NCBI GenBank assembly: GCA_031553755.1
Contig: JAVBKZ010000090.1
Span: 1-50,622 of the forward strand
Length of the DNA stretch: 50,622 bases
Direction: 5' to 3'
Source: JAIRVZ01 sp031553755
Lineage (GTDB): Bacteria; Bacteroidota; Bacteroidia; Bacteroidales; Azobacteroidaceae
The position numbers and the translations under genes were made by a program. The notes beneath the pieces are model-generated. The model saw nothing but the letters and a program-made list of their open reading frames with translations. It was not told where the DNA came from and searched no databases. Shown here piece after piece: positions 1 to 8,473 of the stretch (the first letter of the stretch is position 1; each line of letters begins with the position of its first letter).

Positions 1-204
1 AAATGTACGGCTGAATTCCAAACCGGAAGAATAATTGTTTTAATAAATAAAAATAATTACTATTCGTTAACAAATACTGAATTTTAACACCTATATTTTA
101 ATTAATTTTTTACAAAATTCAGGAAAATAATAGAAAATACATTGGTTATGAAAAGTTATAAAACCTGAAAGGAAAGGATATTCTCGCTATTCGAAAAAAA
201 AGCA

Positions 205-212
205 TAACTTTG
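205..212 (+). promoter_or_regulatory. Promoter -7 element for the DUF4254/GT9 pair
   Basis: TAACTTTG matches the Bacteroidota -7 consensus TAnnTTTG exactly and lies 23 nt before the ATG at 235. I see no clear TTTG -33 element. The rest of 1-234 is AT-rich and holds no gene that I can see. Confidence 0.6.
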
Positions 213-234
213 CAGGAAATAAAAACTCAAAGAG

Positions 235-840
235 ATGAATTTTACTGAAATTGCTTTACCTATTTTCGAACAATCCGTGAACGACTACCACCAATGGGAT
301 AATGTTGACGCGCCGATGCAAAATCCATATCCATTGAAGTCTATTGAATATTATCTTTATTTAAAAAATTGGATAGATACTGTTCAATGGCATTTAGAAG
401 ATATCGTTCGGGATCCGAATATAGACCCGGTTAAAGCATTGGAAATTAAACGCCGAATCGATAAATCAAATCAAGAAAGAACTGATTTGGTGGAATTAAT
501 CGACAGTTATTTTCTCGACCAATACAAAAATATCGACATCAAAGAAGATGCTACTATAAATACAGAAAGCCCGGCTTGGGCTATCGACAGGCTATCTATC
601 CTAATCCTGAAAATCTATCACATGCTATCGGAAGTCGACCGCGAAGGAGCGGATGAAGAACACCGTGAACAATGCCGTAAAAAATTGGCCATATTATCGG
701 AACAAAAAATAGATCTTTCTATCGCTATCAATCAATTATTGGAAGACATCGTAAAAGGGTCTAAATACATGAAAGTTTACAAACAAATGAAAATGTATAA
801 CGATCCGGCCTTAAATCCTGTTCTATACGGAAATAAATAA
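235..840 (+). CDS. DUF4254 family protein
   Basis: A 201-residue soluble, mostly helical and highly charged protein with no signal peptide or membrane segment. It matches the DUF4254 family as I remember it (N-terminal FTEIALPIFEQSVNDYH, then a YYLYLKNWIDTVQWHLEDIVR segment), which is found in Bacteroidota next to GT9 glycosyltransferases. The biochemical role is unknown. It starts 23 nt after a good -7 element and ends 4 nt before the GT9 gene, so the two are almost certainly co-transcribed. A role in LPS or surface glycan assembly is inferred from that neighbour only. Confidence 0.85.
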   Translation: MNFTEIALPIFEQSVNDYHQWDNVDAPMQNPYPLKSIEYYLYLKNWIDTVQWHLEDIVRDPNIDPVKALEIKRRIDKSNQERTDLVELIDSYFLDQYKNIDIKEDATINTESPAWAIDRLSILILKIYHMLSEVDREGADEEHREQCRKKLAILSEQKIDLSIAINQLLEDIVKGSKYMKVYKQMKMYNDPALNPVLYGNK

Positions 841-844
841 AAAC

Positions 845-1888
845 ATGTCCCGAACGCTTGTTCTCAGGTTATCCGCGTTGGGAGATGTGGCAATGCTTAT
901 TCCAATCCTTTATTCTGCCGCGAAAAAATATCAGCAGGATGAATTCCTTTTAGTAACGAAAAGTCCGCTATTGCCTATTTTCGAACACCGTCCGGAAAAT
1001 GTAAAAATTTTCCCTGTCGACTCAAAACATAAATACAAAGGTTTTTTCGGTTTAAAGAAATTAGTTACCGACCTATCAAAAGAAGACATCGATAAAGTCG
1101 CAGATATACATGATGTGCTGAGAACAAAAATAATCAGATTTTTCCAATACCTTAAAGGACGAAAAATCGCTGTTATTGATAAAGGAAGATGGGAAAAAAG
1201 AGCGTTAGTGAGGAAACATAACAAAATATTCAAACAGCTTCCGAATTCTACCGACCGTTACCTGGATGTTTTTAATCGACTTGGATATGAGTTTCCGGTT
1301 GTTTTCAAATCCGTTTTTGAATACGGAGACCGTGATTTCAGTTTAATATCTTCACTGACAGGAGAAAAAACAGGAAAATGGATAGGAATCGCACCCTTTG
1401 CCAAGCATAAAGGTAAAATTTATCCTCCTGAAAAAACGCGGGAAGTTATCGATCGATTAGCAACGTTACCTGATACTAAAATTTTTCTCTTTGGAGGAAA
1501 AGAAGAGCAATCCCAGTTGGAATTATTTATAAAAAATCATACCAACGTAATTTCTGTTGTTGGAAAATTTTCATTTTCAACAGAATTATTGTTGATGTCG
1601 TATTTAGATGTGATGCTCGCGATGGATTCGGGAAATATGCACTTGGCATCACTGGTTTCCACGCCTGTGGTTTCTATTTGGGGAGCGACTCACCCATACG
1701 CCGGATTTTACGCTTATGGACAAAATCCGGGAAATATCATACAAGCAGATTTATTTTGTCGCCCATGTTCGGTTTTTGGAAATAAACCTTGTTATAGAAA
1801 AAACTACGAATGCATGTCATTGGTTACTCCTCAACGTATTGTTGATAAACTTCTTCAGGTTCTACCGAATTCTTCAACCGCTTATTGA
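845..1888 (+). CDS. Glycosyltransferase family 9 (heptosyltransferase-like)
   Basis: 347 residues with two Rossmann-like halves. The N-terminus (VLRLSALGDVAMLIPIL) is the usual GT9 start. The C-terminal half carries the donor-site signature MDSGNMHLASL followed by TPVVSIWGATHPYAGF. GT9 enzymes transfer ADP-heptose or similar sugars to the LPS core at the cytoplasmic face of the inner membrane; the sugar used here cannot be read from sequence. It ends in a Cys-containing segment (FCRPCSVFGNKPCYR) common in Bacteroidota members. Its last 65 nt overlap the 3' end of the convergent MFS gene. Confidence 0.88.
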   Translation: MSRTLVLRLSALGDVAMLIPILYSAAKKYQQDEFLLVTKSPLLPIFEHRPENVKIFPVDSKHKYKGFFGLKKLVTDLSKEDIDKVADIHDVLRTKIIRFFQYLKGRKIAVIDKGRWEKRALVRKHNKIFKQLPNSTDRYLDVFNRLGYEFPVVFKSVFEYGDRDFSLISSLTGEKTGKWIGIAPFAKHKGKIYPPEKTREVIDRLATLPDTKIFLFGGKEEQSQLELFIKNHTNVISVVGKFSFSTELLLMSYLDVMLAMDSGNMHLASLVSTPVVSIWGATHPYAGFYAYGQNPGNIIQADLFCRPCSVFGNKPCYRKNYECMSLVTPQRIVDKLLQVLPNSSTAY

Positions 1889-3089
1889 AAAATACAGAAA
1901 TACTAAGCAACACAATTAATATTCCACTAACCAAGAATAATAATTCTATTTTTATCAAATCTCCCAAAGGGCCAAAAACGATCATTCCGAATGGCATAAT
2001 AGCGGTAGCGACAATCTGAATCAAACTAAAAACCCGTCCTTGTTTTTCTTCTTCCACTTTCTTCTGGAAAAGCGACATTTCGACCGCGCTGAAAAAAGAA
2101 ACAAATATTCCCATAATAAACATCATACCAAGAAACATGTAAAAATTCGGAATAATCAGCATGATGCATGCAATACCGATTATCAGGCAACACAAAGCAA
2201 TCGTGTTTATTCCGTTTTTAAAACCACCCCACCAAGCAATAACAATTCCTCCTAACATCATTCCTCCGCTAAAAGCGATTTCATTCGCTGACAAACGCCA
2301 CACTTCGTCTCCGAAAGTACGCGCTATCGCAATTTGGCTAAGAAAAGCGGCAGGGGTTATCAGAAAAAAATAAAACGTATACAAAATCAACATCTCTCTT
2401 ACAAAAACATTTTCACGGGTATATTTCAGGCCTTCTTTCAAATCATCATAATATCCGGTTTTATGCGTTTCCGTTGATTTTTTATGTGCTTTTATAGGAA
2501 TAAAAAAGAGGATCGATATTCCGATAATCGCGGTAAACACATCTATAAAAAATATATTTCCTAATGAAGCAAAAGAAAGCAAACCCGCGCTTACGATCGG
2601 GGAAAGCAACATGATTACGGATTGTAAACTTCCATTTATTCCGTTTATTTTCATCAATTTATCAGGGGGAACCATTTGCGGAAAAATAGCTCCTACGGCG
2701 GGTGTTTGAATTCCTGTCCCGATAGACCGAAGTCCCAACACCAGAAAAATCAACCACAATTCCTGATATCCCGAAATAAAAATAAACGCCAGCAATAAAG
2801 TGACAAAAGCGATACCGGCATCAGAAAAGATTATTAATTTTTTACGGTTATAACGATCTGCCCAGACTCCGGCAAATATAGAAATAAACAACCTCGGGAG
2901 AAAAATACATAAAGTAGCGATTGTCATCATGACTCCCGATTTGGTAAGTAAAGTAATATGCCATACTACAGCAAAATCAACAAGCCCCGAACCAAAAAGG
3001 GAAATCGCTTGCCCTGTTAAAAATAAGGTTATCGTCTTTTTCCAATCTTGGAAATTATTATCTTCTTGTGTCATTTTCTTATTCGACAT
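1824..3089 (-). CDS. MFS transporter (efflux type)
   Basis: 421 residues with about 12 hydrophobic segments and the MFS loop motif between TM2 and TM3 (GVWADRYNRKKLII). A second half begins near residue 225. The overall look (LFGSGLVDFAVVWHITLLTKSG at the start, IGTGIQTPAVGAIFPQMVP mid-protein) is that of the MFS_3 / macrolide-efflux and siderophore-exporter group. The substrate is unknown. Its 3' end runs 65 nt into the convergent GT9 gene, and the C-terminal tail (VEPEEVYQQYVEE) is encoded opposite it. It stands alone as a monocistronic unit. Confidence 0.88.
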   Translation of the reverse strand: MSNKKMTQEDNNFQDWKKTITLFLTGQAISLFGSGLVDFAVVWHITLLTKSGVMMTIATLCIFLPRLFISIFAGVWADRYNRKKLIIFSDAGIAFVTLLLAFIFISGYQELWLIFLVLGLRSIGTGIQTPAVGAIFPQMVPPDKLMKINGINGSLQSVIMLLSPIVSAGLLSFASLGNIFFIDVFTAIIGISILFFIPIKAHKKSTETHKTGYYDDLKEGLKYTRENVFVREMLILYTFYFFLITPAAFLSQIAIARTFGDEVWRLSANEIAFSGGMMLGGIVIAWWGGFKNGINTIALCCLIIGIACIMLIIPNFYMFLGMMFIMGIFVSFFSAVEMSLFQKKVEEEKQGRVFSLIQIVATAIMPFGMIVFGPLGDLIKIELLFLVSGILIVLLSISVFFNKRLKNSVEPEEVYQQYVEE

Positions 3090-3159
3090 AATTCAATACA
3101 AGAGGTTTCTAAAACGTTGTAATATTAAGCACTGATAATACTTTTTAAACAATCCCTTG

Positions 3160-3167
3160 CAAAAGTA
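3160..3167 (-). promoter_or_regulatory. Promoter -7 element for the MFS gene
   Basis: Read on the minus strand this is TACTTTTG, an exact TAnnTTTG match about 70 nt upstream of the MFS start at 3089. A CAAA (TTTG on the minus strand) lies 16 bp further upstream, closer than the usual 19-21, so only the -7 element is claimed. Confidence 0.45.
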
Positions 3168-3213
3168 TAAGTAAATAACAAAACAAACACAAGAAAATGA
3201 AAAAGAATAGGAA

Positions 3214-4416
3214 TTATTGTCTCAACCAAGCATTTCCAAACACTAAATAATAGGTAAATCCCTCAGGGCCAACAGCAAAGTCCACTCCCATACGAAGTTT
3301 TAATTTACGAGCCATCAGGTAACGGAATCCAGTTCCGGCTCCCCATGCCCATTCGGCATCCTTGAATTCGGAATATTTATCAAAAGCTTTACCTCCGCCA
3401 CCGAAGAAAACCAAACTCCAACGGTTGATGAAATCCCAACGTTCTTCCAATTCGGCTAACGCTGTACTTTTTCCGGAATATCGGGCAGATGGAACACCAC
3501 GCATATCAATGAAAGGACGAACATAAAAAGGTTGATCTCCTACAATTTGTTGAATATCTAACCGGGTTCCAGTTATTAATGTCGGGCTTAACGGAAAATA
3601 AGAATAAAAAGCACCTTCGAACTGTCCGTATTTATAATCACTTCCCACAACCGGATTACTCCATTCTCCTGTCAGGTAAGTTTTAGTTCCTTTATTTGGG
3701 GTAAAAGCATTATCTCTTGTGTCGAATGACGCTTTCAATCCGAGTTTAGCAATATCACCACTCACTTTTCCACTGATATAATCCCCGAATTTTTGCTCAA
3801 ATTTTTCGATGATAGCATTGTCATTATTATTTTTATCAACCAATTTCACATCGTTGCGCATAAACAAATATTGCAATCCGATACTGAAACGAGGATCCGG
3901 AAGTTGTTTAGAAACAAATAAGCCGAAAGGAATGGTTTTTATATTAAATTCCATGTTAACATCTTTATTCATTTTATCTAAATAAAAATAATAATCCATA
4001 TTAACACTTCCATAGGCGGCGAAAGCTCCATATCTTAACCCCCATTTCCGTATAGTTCCGGTACGAGCCGCGCCCACCATCCATGAGTCATTCAAAGTAT
4101 AAGCTCCAAAAGCAGCCGTCATGTCGGGAAGGGAAGGATAAACTTTCCCATTTTTAACCACAGGCGCATTTTGTTTGATAAAAACCGGAACAAGTCCGCC
4201 TCCGAAACCACCTAACGCTTTTTCGGTTATGACAATAGGCATCGGGACGAATCCGTTTTTATTAATTATCCAATCACTCAAATCAAGACAATTATCTAAC
4301 GAATCCCTGAAACTCAAAGGTTCTTTTTCTTTCTCTTGAGAAAATACATTATTGGAAGAAAAGAAAAATGATATTGAAAGAATAAATAAAACGATGGGTA
4401 ATTTCATTGTTTTCAT
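3214..4416 (-). CDS. BamA/TamA-like outer-membrane protein (surface antigen fold)
   Basis: 400 residues with an N-terminal signal peptide (hydrophobic core LPIVLFILSISFFFSS, cleavage probably after VFSQ). The remainder is rich in alternating aromatic/hydrophobic strands. It includes a GGFGGGLVPVFI segment, a DTRDNAFTPNKGT segment and the late barrel segment VFFGGGGKAFDKY, typical of the Bac_surface_Ag (Omp85 barrel) family. No POTRA domains are apparent, so it is a barrel-only member and not BamA itself. It is probably an outer-membrane protein of unknown substrate. It is transcribed alone and divergently from the gene at 4721. Confidence 0.82.
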   Translation of the reverse strand: MKTMKLPIVLFILSISFFFSSNNVFSQEKEKEPLSFRDSLDNCLDLSDWIINKNGFVPMPIVITEKALGGFGGGLVPVFIKQNAPVVKNGKVYPSLPDMTAAFGAYTLNDSWMVGAARTGTIRKWGLRYGAFAAYGSVNMDYYFYLDKMNKDVNMEFNIKTIPFGLFVSKQLPDPRFSIGLQYLFMRNDVKLVDKNNNDNAIIEKFEQKFGDYISGKVSGDIAKLGLKASFDTRDNAFTPNKGTKTYLTGEWSNPVVGSDYKYGQFEGAFYSYFPLSPTLITGTRLDIQQIVGDQPFYVRPFIDMRGVPSARYSGKSTALAELEERWDFINRWSLVFFGGGGKAFDKYSEFKDAEWAWGAGTGFRYLMARKLKLRMGVDFAVGPEGFTYYLVFGNAWLRQ

Positions 4417-4494
4417 GATTATTATGCTTTAATATTATTGATAACAAATTGAAAACAAATAATGTTTTTTGTTTCGTAGGATTTATATTTCTTA

Positions 4495-4523
4495 AACCAC
4501 ATAAGGCACATAGGACACGTAAG
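4495..4523. repeat. Dispersed intergenic repeat, copy 1
   Basis: A 29-bp element beginning AACCACATAAGGCACATAGG. It recurs at 9118-9146 with 27 of 29 positions identical. Both copies are intergenic and in the same orientation. Function unknown. Confidence 0.7.
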
Positions 4524-4635
4524 TTTTATTTTGCCATGGAAATATAGATTTTTATGTAAACCCAAAAATTCCCATAAGAGAGAGGAGCGCATTAAACATA
4601 TTTCGATGTTTTTTTTGATTTTATAATAATATAGA

Positions 4636-4666
4636 TTTGCAGAACGAAAATTCTTTTTTAGCTTTG
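4636..4666 (+). promoter_or_regulatory. Full Bacteroidota promoter for the phosphatase-like lipoprotein
   Basis: TTTG at 4636-4639, a 19-bp spacer and TAGCTTTG at 4659-4666 match the TTTG/TAnnTTTG consensus exactly. The expected transcript start is near 4673, ahead of the ATG at 4721. Confidence 0.7.
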
Positions 4667-4720
4667 CCGCCGAATATACTATAATCGTTGGAAAGATATT
4701 TCCCTAATTTTACACATAAT

Positions 4721-5788
4721 ATGAGTCGAATATTTCTTTTATTTTTGGTTTCAATGCTTTTTATTTTTACTTCTTGTTGGAAAGAAAAGATTGATGTCAA
4801 AACAGCGTGCGATAAAAATGACAGGGGAGATTACATTATTAAATGGGAAACTTTTCCTCCTATTTCAGGTATAGTGGAAGTTGCACAGTTGAGTAGTCCG
4901 AATGATATGTCCGGAGGTAGATTAATTAGTAAAGCTCCCATTCAAGATGGTTTTGTTGTTGTCGTGGATTCGACTAAAGCTGTCCAGCCCTTTTTTGAAC
5001 TTAATTTTGCCGGAAAAAAGAAGGCTATTGTCTCCAATCGTTTGATTGAGACGAAAAATATTATAGGTTTAAGGGATATAGGAGGATATAGAGCCCAAAA
5101 CGGACTACAGTTAAGATGGGGGATGATATATCGCTCTGGAAGTTTGTCCCAAATGAAAGAAGAAGATGTCGCCGTATTGAATCAACTTAAAATAAAGACA
5201 TTGATTGATTTAAGATCAAAAAAAGAATCTGAGTCGTCACATTTGATTTTTAATGCGGAACAACATATTCAGATTCCTTTAGATGTGGAAAATAGGTCTG
5301 CGCTTATCCAAGGCATCATTGAAGGGAAAATTATAAGAGAAGAAGTTCTGCAAAGACAAAAAAAGATACAGATTGATATCATTACTAAAAATACAAAACA
5401 TTTTATTCACTACTTCGAAGTGCTGTCAAATCCATCTAATTATCCGATTTTGCTTTTTGGTCCGTTGGGAAGAGATAGAGTAGGTGTTACCATTGCATTA
5501 ACTTTAGCCGCACTTGATATTGATGAAGAACAAATCCACCATGATTACATGTATTCAAATCTTTTTAATGACAAGTATAAGGAACAATATCCACTTGAAG
5601 ATGCTCCGGAACAAATACAAGAGGCAATGTCGGCGTTTCTCACAGTTCAACCCGGAACGATAAAATCGACTCGGAATTACATGGTCGAGAGATATGGCTC
5701 TATTGATAATTATTTTAAAAATGAGCTAAAAATAAGCGGTAAGACTCTAAATAACTTAAAAAAAATAATGTACTACAATCAAGATTAA
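4721..5788 (+). CDS. Lipoprotein of the tyrosine-phosphatase fold, catalytic Cys missing
   Basis: Taken from the ATG at 4721 (a TTG at 4688 is in frame), because this start gives a clean lipoprotein signal, MSRIFLLFLVSMLFIFTSC, with lipobox FTSC. A ~90-residue N-terminal domain is followed by a Y_phosphatase3-type domain: NIIGLRDIGGYRAQNG, WGMIYRSGSLSQM and IKTLIDLRSKKES are family landmarks. The P-loop should read HCxxGKDRxG but reads FGPLGRDRVG. The nucleophilic Cys is Gly247, while Arg253 of CX5R is kept. That predicts loss of Cys-dependent phosphatase activity and a possible binding role. The gene stands alone and ends 39 nt before the convergent mlaF. Confidence 0.8.
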   Translation: MSRIFLLFLVSMLFIFTSCWKEKIDVKTACDKNDRGDYIIKWETFPPISGIVEVAQLSSPNDMSGGRLISKAPIQDGFVVVVDSTKAVQPFFELNFAGKKKAIVSNRLIETKNIIGLRDIGGYRAQNGLQLRWGMIYRSGSLSQMKEEDVAVLNQLKIKTLIDLRSKKESESSHLIFNAEQHIQIPLDVENRSALIQGIIEGKIIREEVLQRQKKIQIDIITKNTKHFIHYFEVLSNPSNYPILLFGPLGRDRVGVTIALTLAALDIDEEQIHHDYMYSNLFNDKYKEQYPLEDAPEQIQEAMSAFLTVQPGTIKSTRNYMVERYGSIDNYFKNELKISGKTLNNLKKIMYYNQD

Positions 5789-5800
5789 CTGCAGCCGCTT

Positions 5801-5830
5801 GTCTACTAGTCTACTCGTCTACTAACTCTA
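5801..5830. repeat. Imperfect short tandem repeat
   Basis: GTCTACTAGTCTACTCGTCT followed by ACTAACTCTA: about three degenerate ~10-bp units, in the gap between two convergent genes and running into the 3' end of mlaF. Confidence 0.5.
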
Positions 5831-6601
5831 CCCTTCCTGTTCGATAGAATTTTCGACTTGTTTTACTTTTTTGAACAAATCGGAGGCAAAAACAAAATCA
5901 TTCAGGTCTTGATTGTTTGAGAACATAATTTCTTCTTTAGAACCTTCCCACGCCTTTTCTCCATGTTTAATAAAAATAATCTTCTCTCCGGTATTCATTA
6001 CCGAATTCATATCGTGGGTATTTACAATAGTTGTGATATTGTATTCTTTGGTAATATCAAATATAAGGTCGTCTATCAATAATGAAGTTTCGGGATCGAG
6101 TCCTGAATTCGGTTCGTCGCAAAATAAATATTTCGGATTCAATGCAATGGCGCGGGCTATAGCCGCGCGTTTCATCATTCCTCCGCTGATTTCGGCCGGA
6201 TAAAGATGTCCCGAATCTTTCAGGTTAACACGTTCGAGACAAAACATCGCTCGTTTGCGGCGTTCTTTGCTACTGTCTTTCGTAAACATCGTTAACGGAA
6301 ACATCGCGTTTTCCAACACCGTCATCGAGTCAAAAAGAGCCGATCCTTGAAACAACATACCCATTTCTTTCCGGATCTGTTTCAACTCCTTTTTACTCAT
6401 ACTGATAATATCCCTTTCGTTATATAAAATTTCTCCGGAATCAGGTTTGATTAATCCTATCAGGTTTTTCATGAAAACAGTTTTTCCCGAACCGCTTCTC
6501 CCGATGATAAGATTCATTTTCCCGGGTTCAAACGTAGCGGAAACATCATTCAAAACAACCCTGCCATCAAACGATTTAATAAGGTTTTTTACTTCTATCA
6601 T
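5828..6601 (-). CDS. mlaF: ABC transporter ATP-binding protein, MlaF-like
   Basis: 257 residues. Walker A is GRSGSGKT (34-41), the signature is SGGMMKRAAIARAIA, Walker B is YLFCDEPNSGLDP, and the switch His follows (NTHDMN). The SGGMMKR signature and the pairing with an MlaE permease identify the MlaFE/MCE phospholipid-transport ATPase, which moves lipids across the periplasm to maintain outer-membrane asymmetry. Its ATG overlaps the stop of the upstream mlaE by 4 nt (6598-6601). No MCE-domain (MlaD) gene lies in this window, so the substrate-binding partner must be elsewhere. Confidence 0.88.
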   Translation of the reverse strand: MIEVKNLIKSFDGRVVLNDVSATFEPGKMNLIIGRSGSGKTVFMKNLIGLIKPDSGEILYNERDIISMSKKELKQIRKEMGMLFQGSALFDSMTVLENAMFPLTMFTKDSSKERRKRAMFCLERVNLKDSGHLYPAEISGGMMKRAAIARAIALNPKYLFCDEPNSGLDPETSLLIDDLIFDITKEYNITTIVNTHDMNSVMNTGEKIIFIKHGEKAWEGSKEEIMFSNNQDLNDFVFASDLFKKVKQVENSIEQEG

Positions 6602-7341
6602 GCCATCATCAATTGTGTTAATATCAAGTCGAATGTCAAAATCATAATACTACTCATCACAACAGAATTCGTACTGGCTTTACCTACCTGCAACGCTCCT
6701 CCTTTCACATTATATCCGAAATAAGAGGCTATAGATGAAATAATAAAAGCGAAAACTACAGATTTAATTATGGAATAAAATATATTGAACGGCGCAAACC
6801 AAAACCGCAATCCGAATTCATAATTTGAAATCGTAATAATTTCAGAAGAAATATATCCGACAACATAACCTCCTAATATTCCAAAAAACATACTTAAAAC
6901 AGATAAAACAGGAATAAAAACCATAAAAGCGACCATTTTAGGTAAAATCAGAAAATTCGCGGAATTAATTCCCATGATATCTAAAGCGTCTATTTGTTCG
7001 GTAACTCGCATTGTCCCTATTTCTGAAGCTATATTAGAACCGACTTTTCCCGCGAGAATCAAACACATGATAGTAGACGAAAATTCTAACAAAACAATTT
7101 CACGGGTAACATATCCGACTGTAAATACCGGAACAAGCGGAGAACTGATATTCAACGATATTTGCATTGTGATTACGGCTCCGATAAAAATAGATATAAA
7201 AACAACTATTCCGATAGAATCAACGCCTAATTTATACATTTCCCTACTTACCTGCTTGAAAAATTCCCGCCATCGTTCCGGAATAGAAATCGCGCGGAGC
7301 ATAAGCATCGTATATTCACCGAAATTTTGTAAACCTTTCAT
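6598..7341 (-). CDS. mlaE: MlaE-type ABC permease
   Basis: 247 residues with five or so hydrophobic segments. It has the MlaE landmarks: an N-terminal amphipathic region (GEYTMLMLRAISIPERW), IFIGAVITMQ, the conserved ILAGKVGSNIASEIGTMRVTEQIDAL loop region, and a C-terminal NSVVMSSIMILTFDLILTQ helix. It is the inner-membrane permease of the MlaFE phospholipid transporter and is translationally coupled to mlaF by a 4-nt overlap. Its promoter is back to back with that of lptB, so two lipid-export systems share one regulatory region. Confidence 0.88.
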   Translation of the reverse strand: MKGLQNFGEYTMLMLRAISIPERWREFFKQVSREMYKLGVDSIGIVVFISIFIGAVITMQISLNISSPLVPVFTVGYVTREIVLLEFSSTIMCLILAGKVGSNIASEIGTMRVTEQIDALDIMGINSANFLILPKMVAFMVFIPVLSVLSMFFGILGGYVVGYISSEIITISNYEFGLRFWFAPFNIFYSIIKSVVFAFIISSIASYFGYNVKGGALQVGKASTNSVVMSSIMILTFDLILTQLMMA

Positions 7342-7373
7342 TTTTTTATTTGGTTTGAATATGAATCAAGCCA

Positions 7374-7402
7374 CAAATGTAATCTTTTTTTTGCTACTTT
7401 TG
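7374..7402. promoter_or_regulatory. Divergent promoter pair for mlaEF and lptB
   Basis: The minus strand reads TACATTTG at 7374-7381 (33 nt before the mlaE ATG). The plus strand reads TACTTTTG at 7395-7402 (90 nt before lptB). Both match TAnnTTTG, and the two -7 elements are only 13 bp apart, so the promoters overlap and could interfere. No TTTG -33 elements are visible at the right spacing. Confidence 0.5.
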
Positions 7403-7452
7403 TCAGAAAATCAGGAACAAGTAACAAGTGGTGATTTTCAAAATCTGATAGG

Positions 7453-7486
7453 TGTAGCTTGTAGCTCGTAACTCGTAACTCGTAGC
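7453..7486. repeat. Imperfect short tandem repeat in the lptB leader
   Basis: Units of the type GTAGCT and CGTAACT are repeated (TAGCTTGTAGCTCGTAACTC and onward). They lie in the probable 5' untranslated region of lptB, directly before the start codon. Confidence 0.5.
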
Positions 7487-7492
7487 CAATTT

Positions 7493-8236
7493 ATGGAACA
7501 AATGATTCTTCGAACAGAAGACTTGGTAAAAAGGTATCGGAATAGAACGGTTGTAAATCACGTATCTATTGATGTGAAACAAGGTGAAATTGTCGGTTTA
7601 CTTGGCCCGAACGGAGCCGGGAAAACCACCACTTTTTACATGACGGTAGGACTTGTAACTCCCAATGAAGGGAAAATTTTCCTGAACGATATGGAAATAA
7701 CCAAATTCCCGGTCTATAAGAGGGCTCAAAACGGCATCGGATACTTAGCCCAGGAAGCATCTATTTTCCGGAAAATGTCGGTCGAAGACAACATCCGTTC
7801 CGTATTGGAAATGACAAATAAACCGGTATCATATCAAAAAGAAAAGTTAGAAAGTTTGATTGCCGAATTCGGATTGGGAAAAGTTAGGAAAAATCTCGGC
7901 GACCAACTTTCGGGAGGAGAACGCCGCCGCGCGGAAATCGCCCGTTGTTTGGCTATCGACCCCAAATTTATCATGTTGGATGAACCTTTTGCGGGAGTCG
8001 ACCCGATTGCTGTTCAAGACATCCAACAAATTGTAGGAAAACTGAAACACAAAAATATCGGAATCCTGATTACCGACCACAACGTTCACGAAACGCTCAG
8101 CATTACCGACCGCGCGTATTTGCTTTTCGAAGGTAAAGTTTTGTTCCAAGGCGTTGCCGAAGAATTGGCGGAAAATCCGGTTGTTCGTGAAAAATATTTG
8201 GGACGTGATTTCGAATTGAGGAAAAAAGTACTGTAA
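7493..8236 (+). CDS. lptB: LPS export ABC transporter ATP-binding protein LptB
   Basis: 247 residues. Walker A is GPNGAGKTT (38-46), the Q-loop region is YLAQEASIFRKM, the signature is LSGGERRRAEIARCLA and Walker B is FIMLDEPFAGVDP; the switch is TDHNVHE. The YLAQEASIFRKMSVEDNI stretch and the ERRRAEIARCLA signature are characteristic of LptB. It powers extraction of LPS from the inner membrane together with LptFG. It is monocistronic here, divergent from mlaEF. An internal ATG three codons downstream is an alternative start. Confidence 0.93.
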   Translation: MEQMILRTEDLVKRYRNRTVVNHVSIDVKQGEIVGLLGPNGAGKTTTFYMTVGLVTPNEGKIFLNDMEITKFPVYKRAQNGIGYLAQEASIFRKMSVEDNIRSVLEMTNKPVSYQKEKLESLIAEFGLGKVRKNLGDQLSGGERRRAEIARCLAIDPKFIMLDEPFAGVDPIAVQDIQQIVGKLKHKNIGILITDHNVHETLSITDRAYLLFEGKVLFQGVAEELAENPVVREKYLGRDFELRKKVL

Positions 8237-8241
8237 CTTAA

Positions 8242-8406
8242 TCACTGTTTAAGAGGATTACATTTCATTATACTATTTACCTCCATCAATTCTTCTACAT
8301 AAAAAGCAGCAACGAGTTGTTTTAAGCATGTAGCAGATTGCACCAAAATTTCTTTTAAAGAGGCTTTACGCTTGTGTTTATCGTTTAAAACGACTAATAT
8401 TGTACT
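8242..8406 (-). pseudogene. Possible decayed coding remnant in the lptB-PPTase gap
   Basis: The 237-bp gap 8237-8473 has no recognisable gene. Its minus strand, however, has an open frame of 54 codons bounded by stops and without a convincing start. It translates with protein-like composition (ending LKQLVAAFYVEELMEVNS then IMKCNPLKQ). I do not recognise the family. It could be the tail of a lost gene or chance. Confidence 0.25.
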
Positions 8407-8473
8407 CTATTGACTATTCGGTCAAGTTAGTTGAATAAGTTTTCATATTTTAAACAGTTTCTAAATTCATTTC

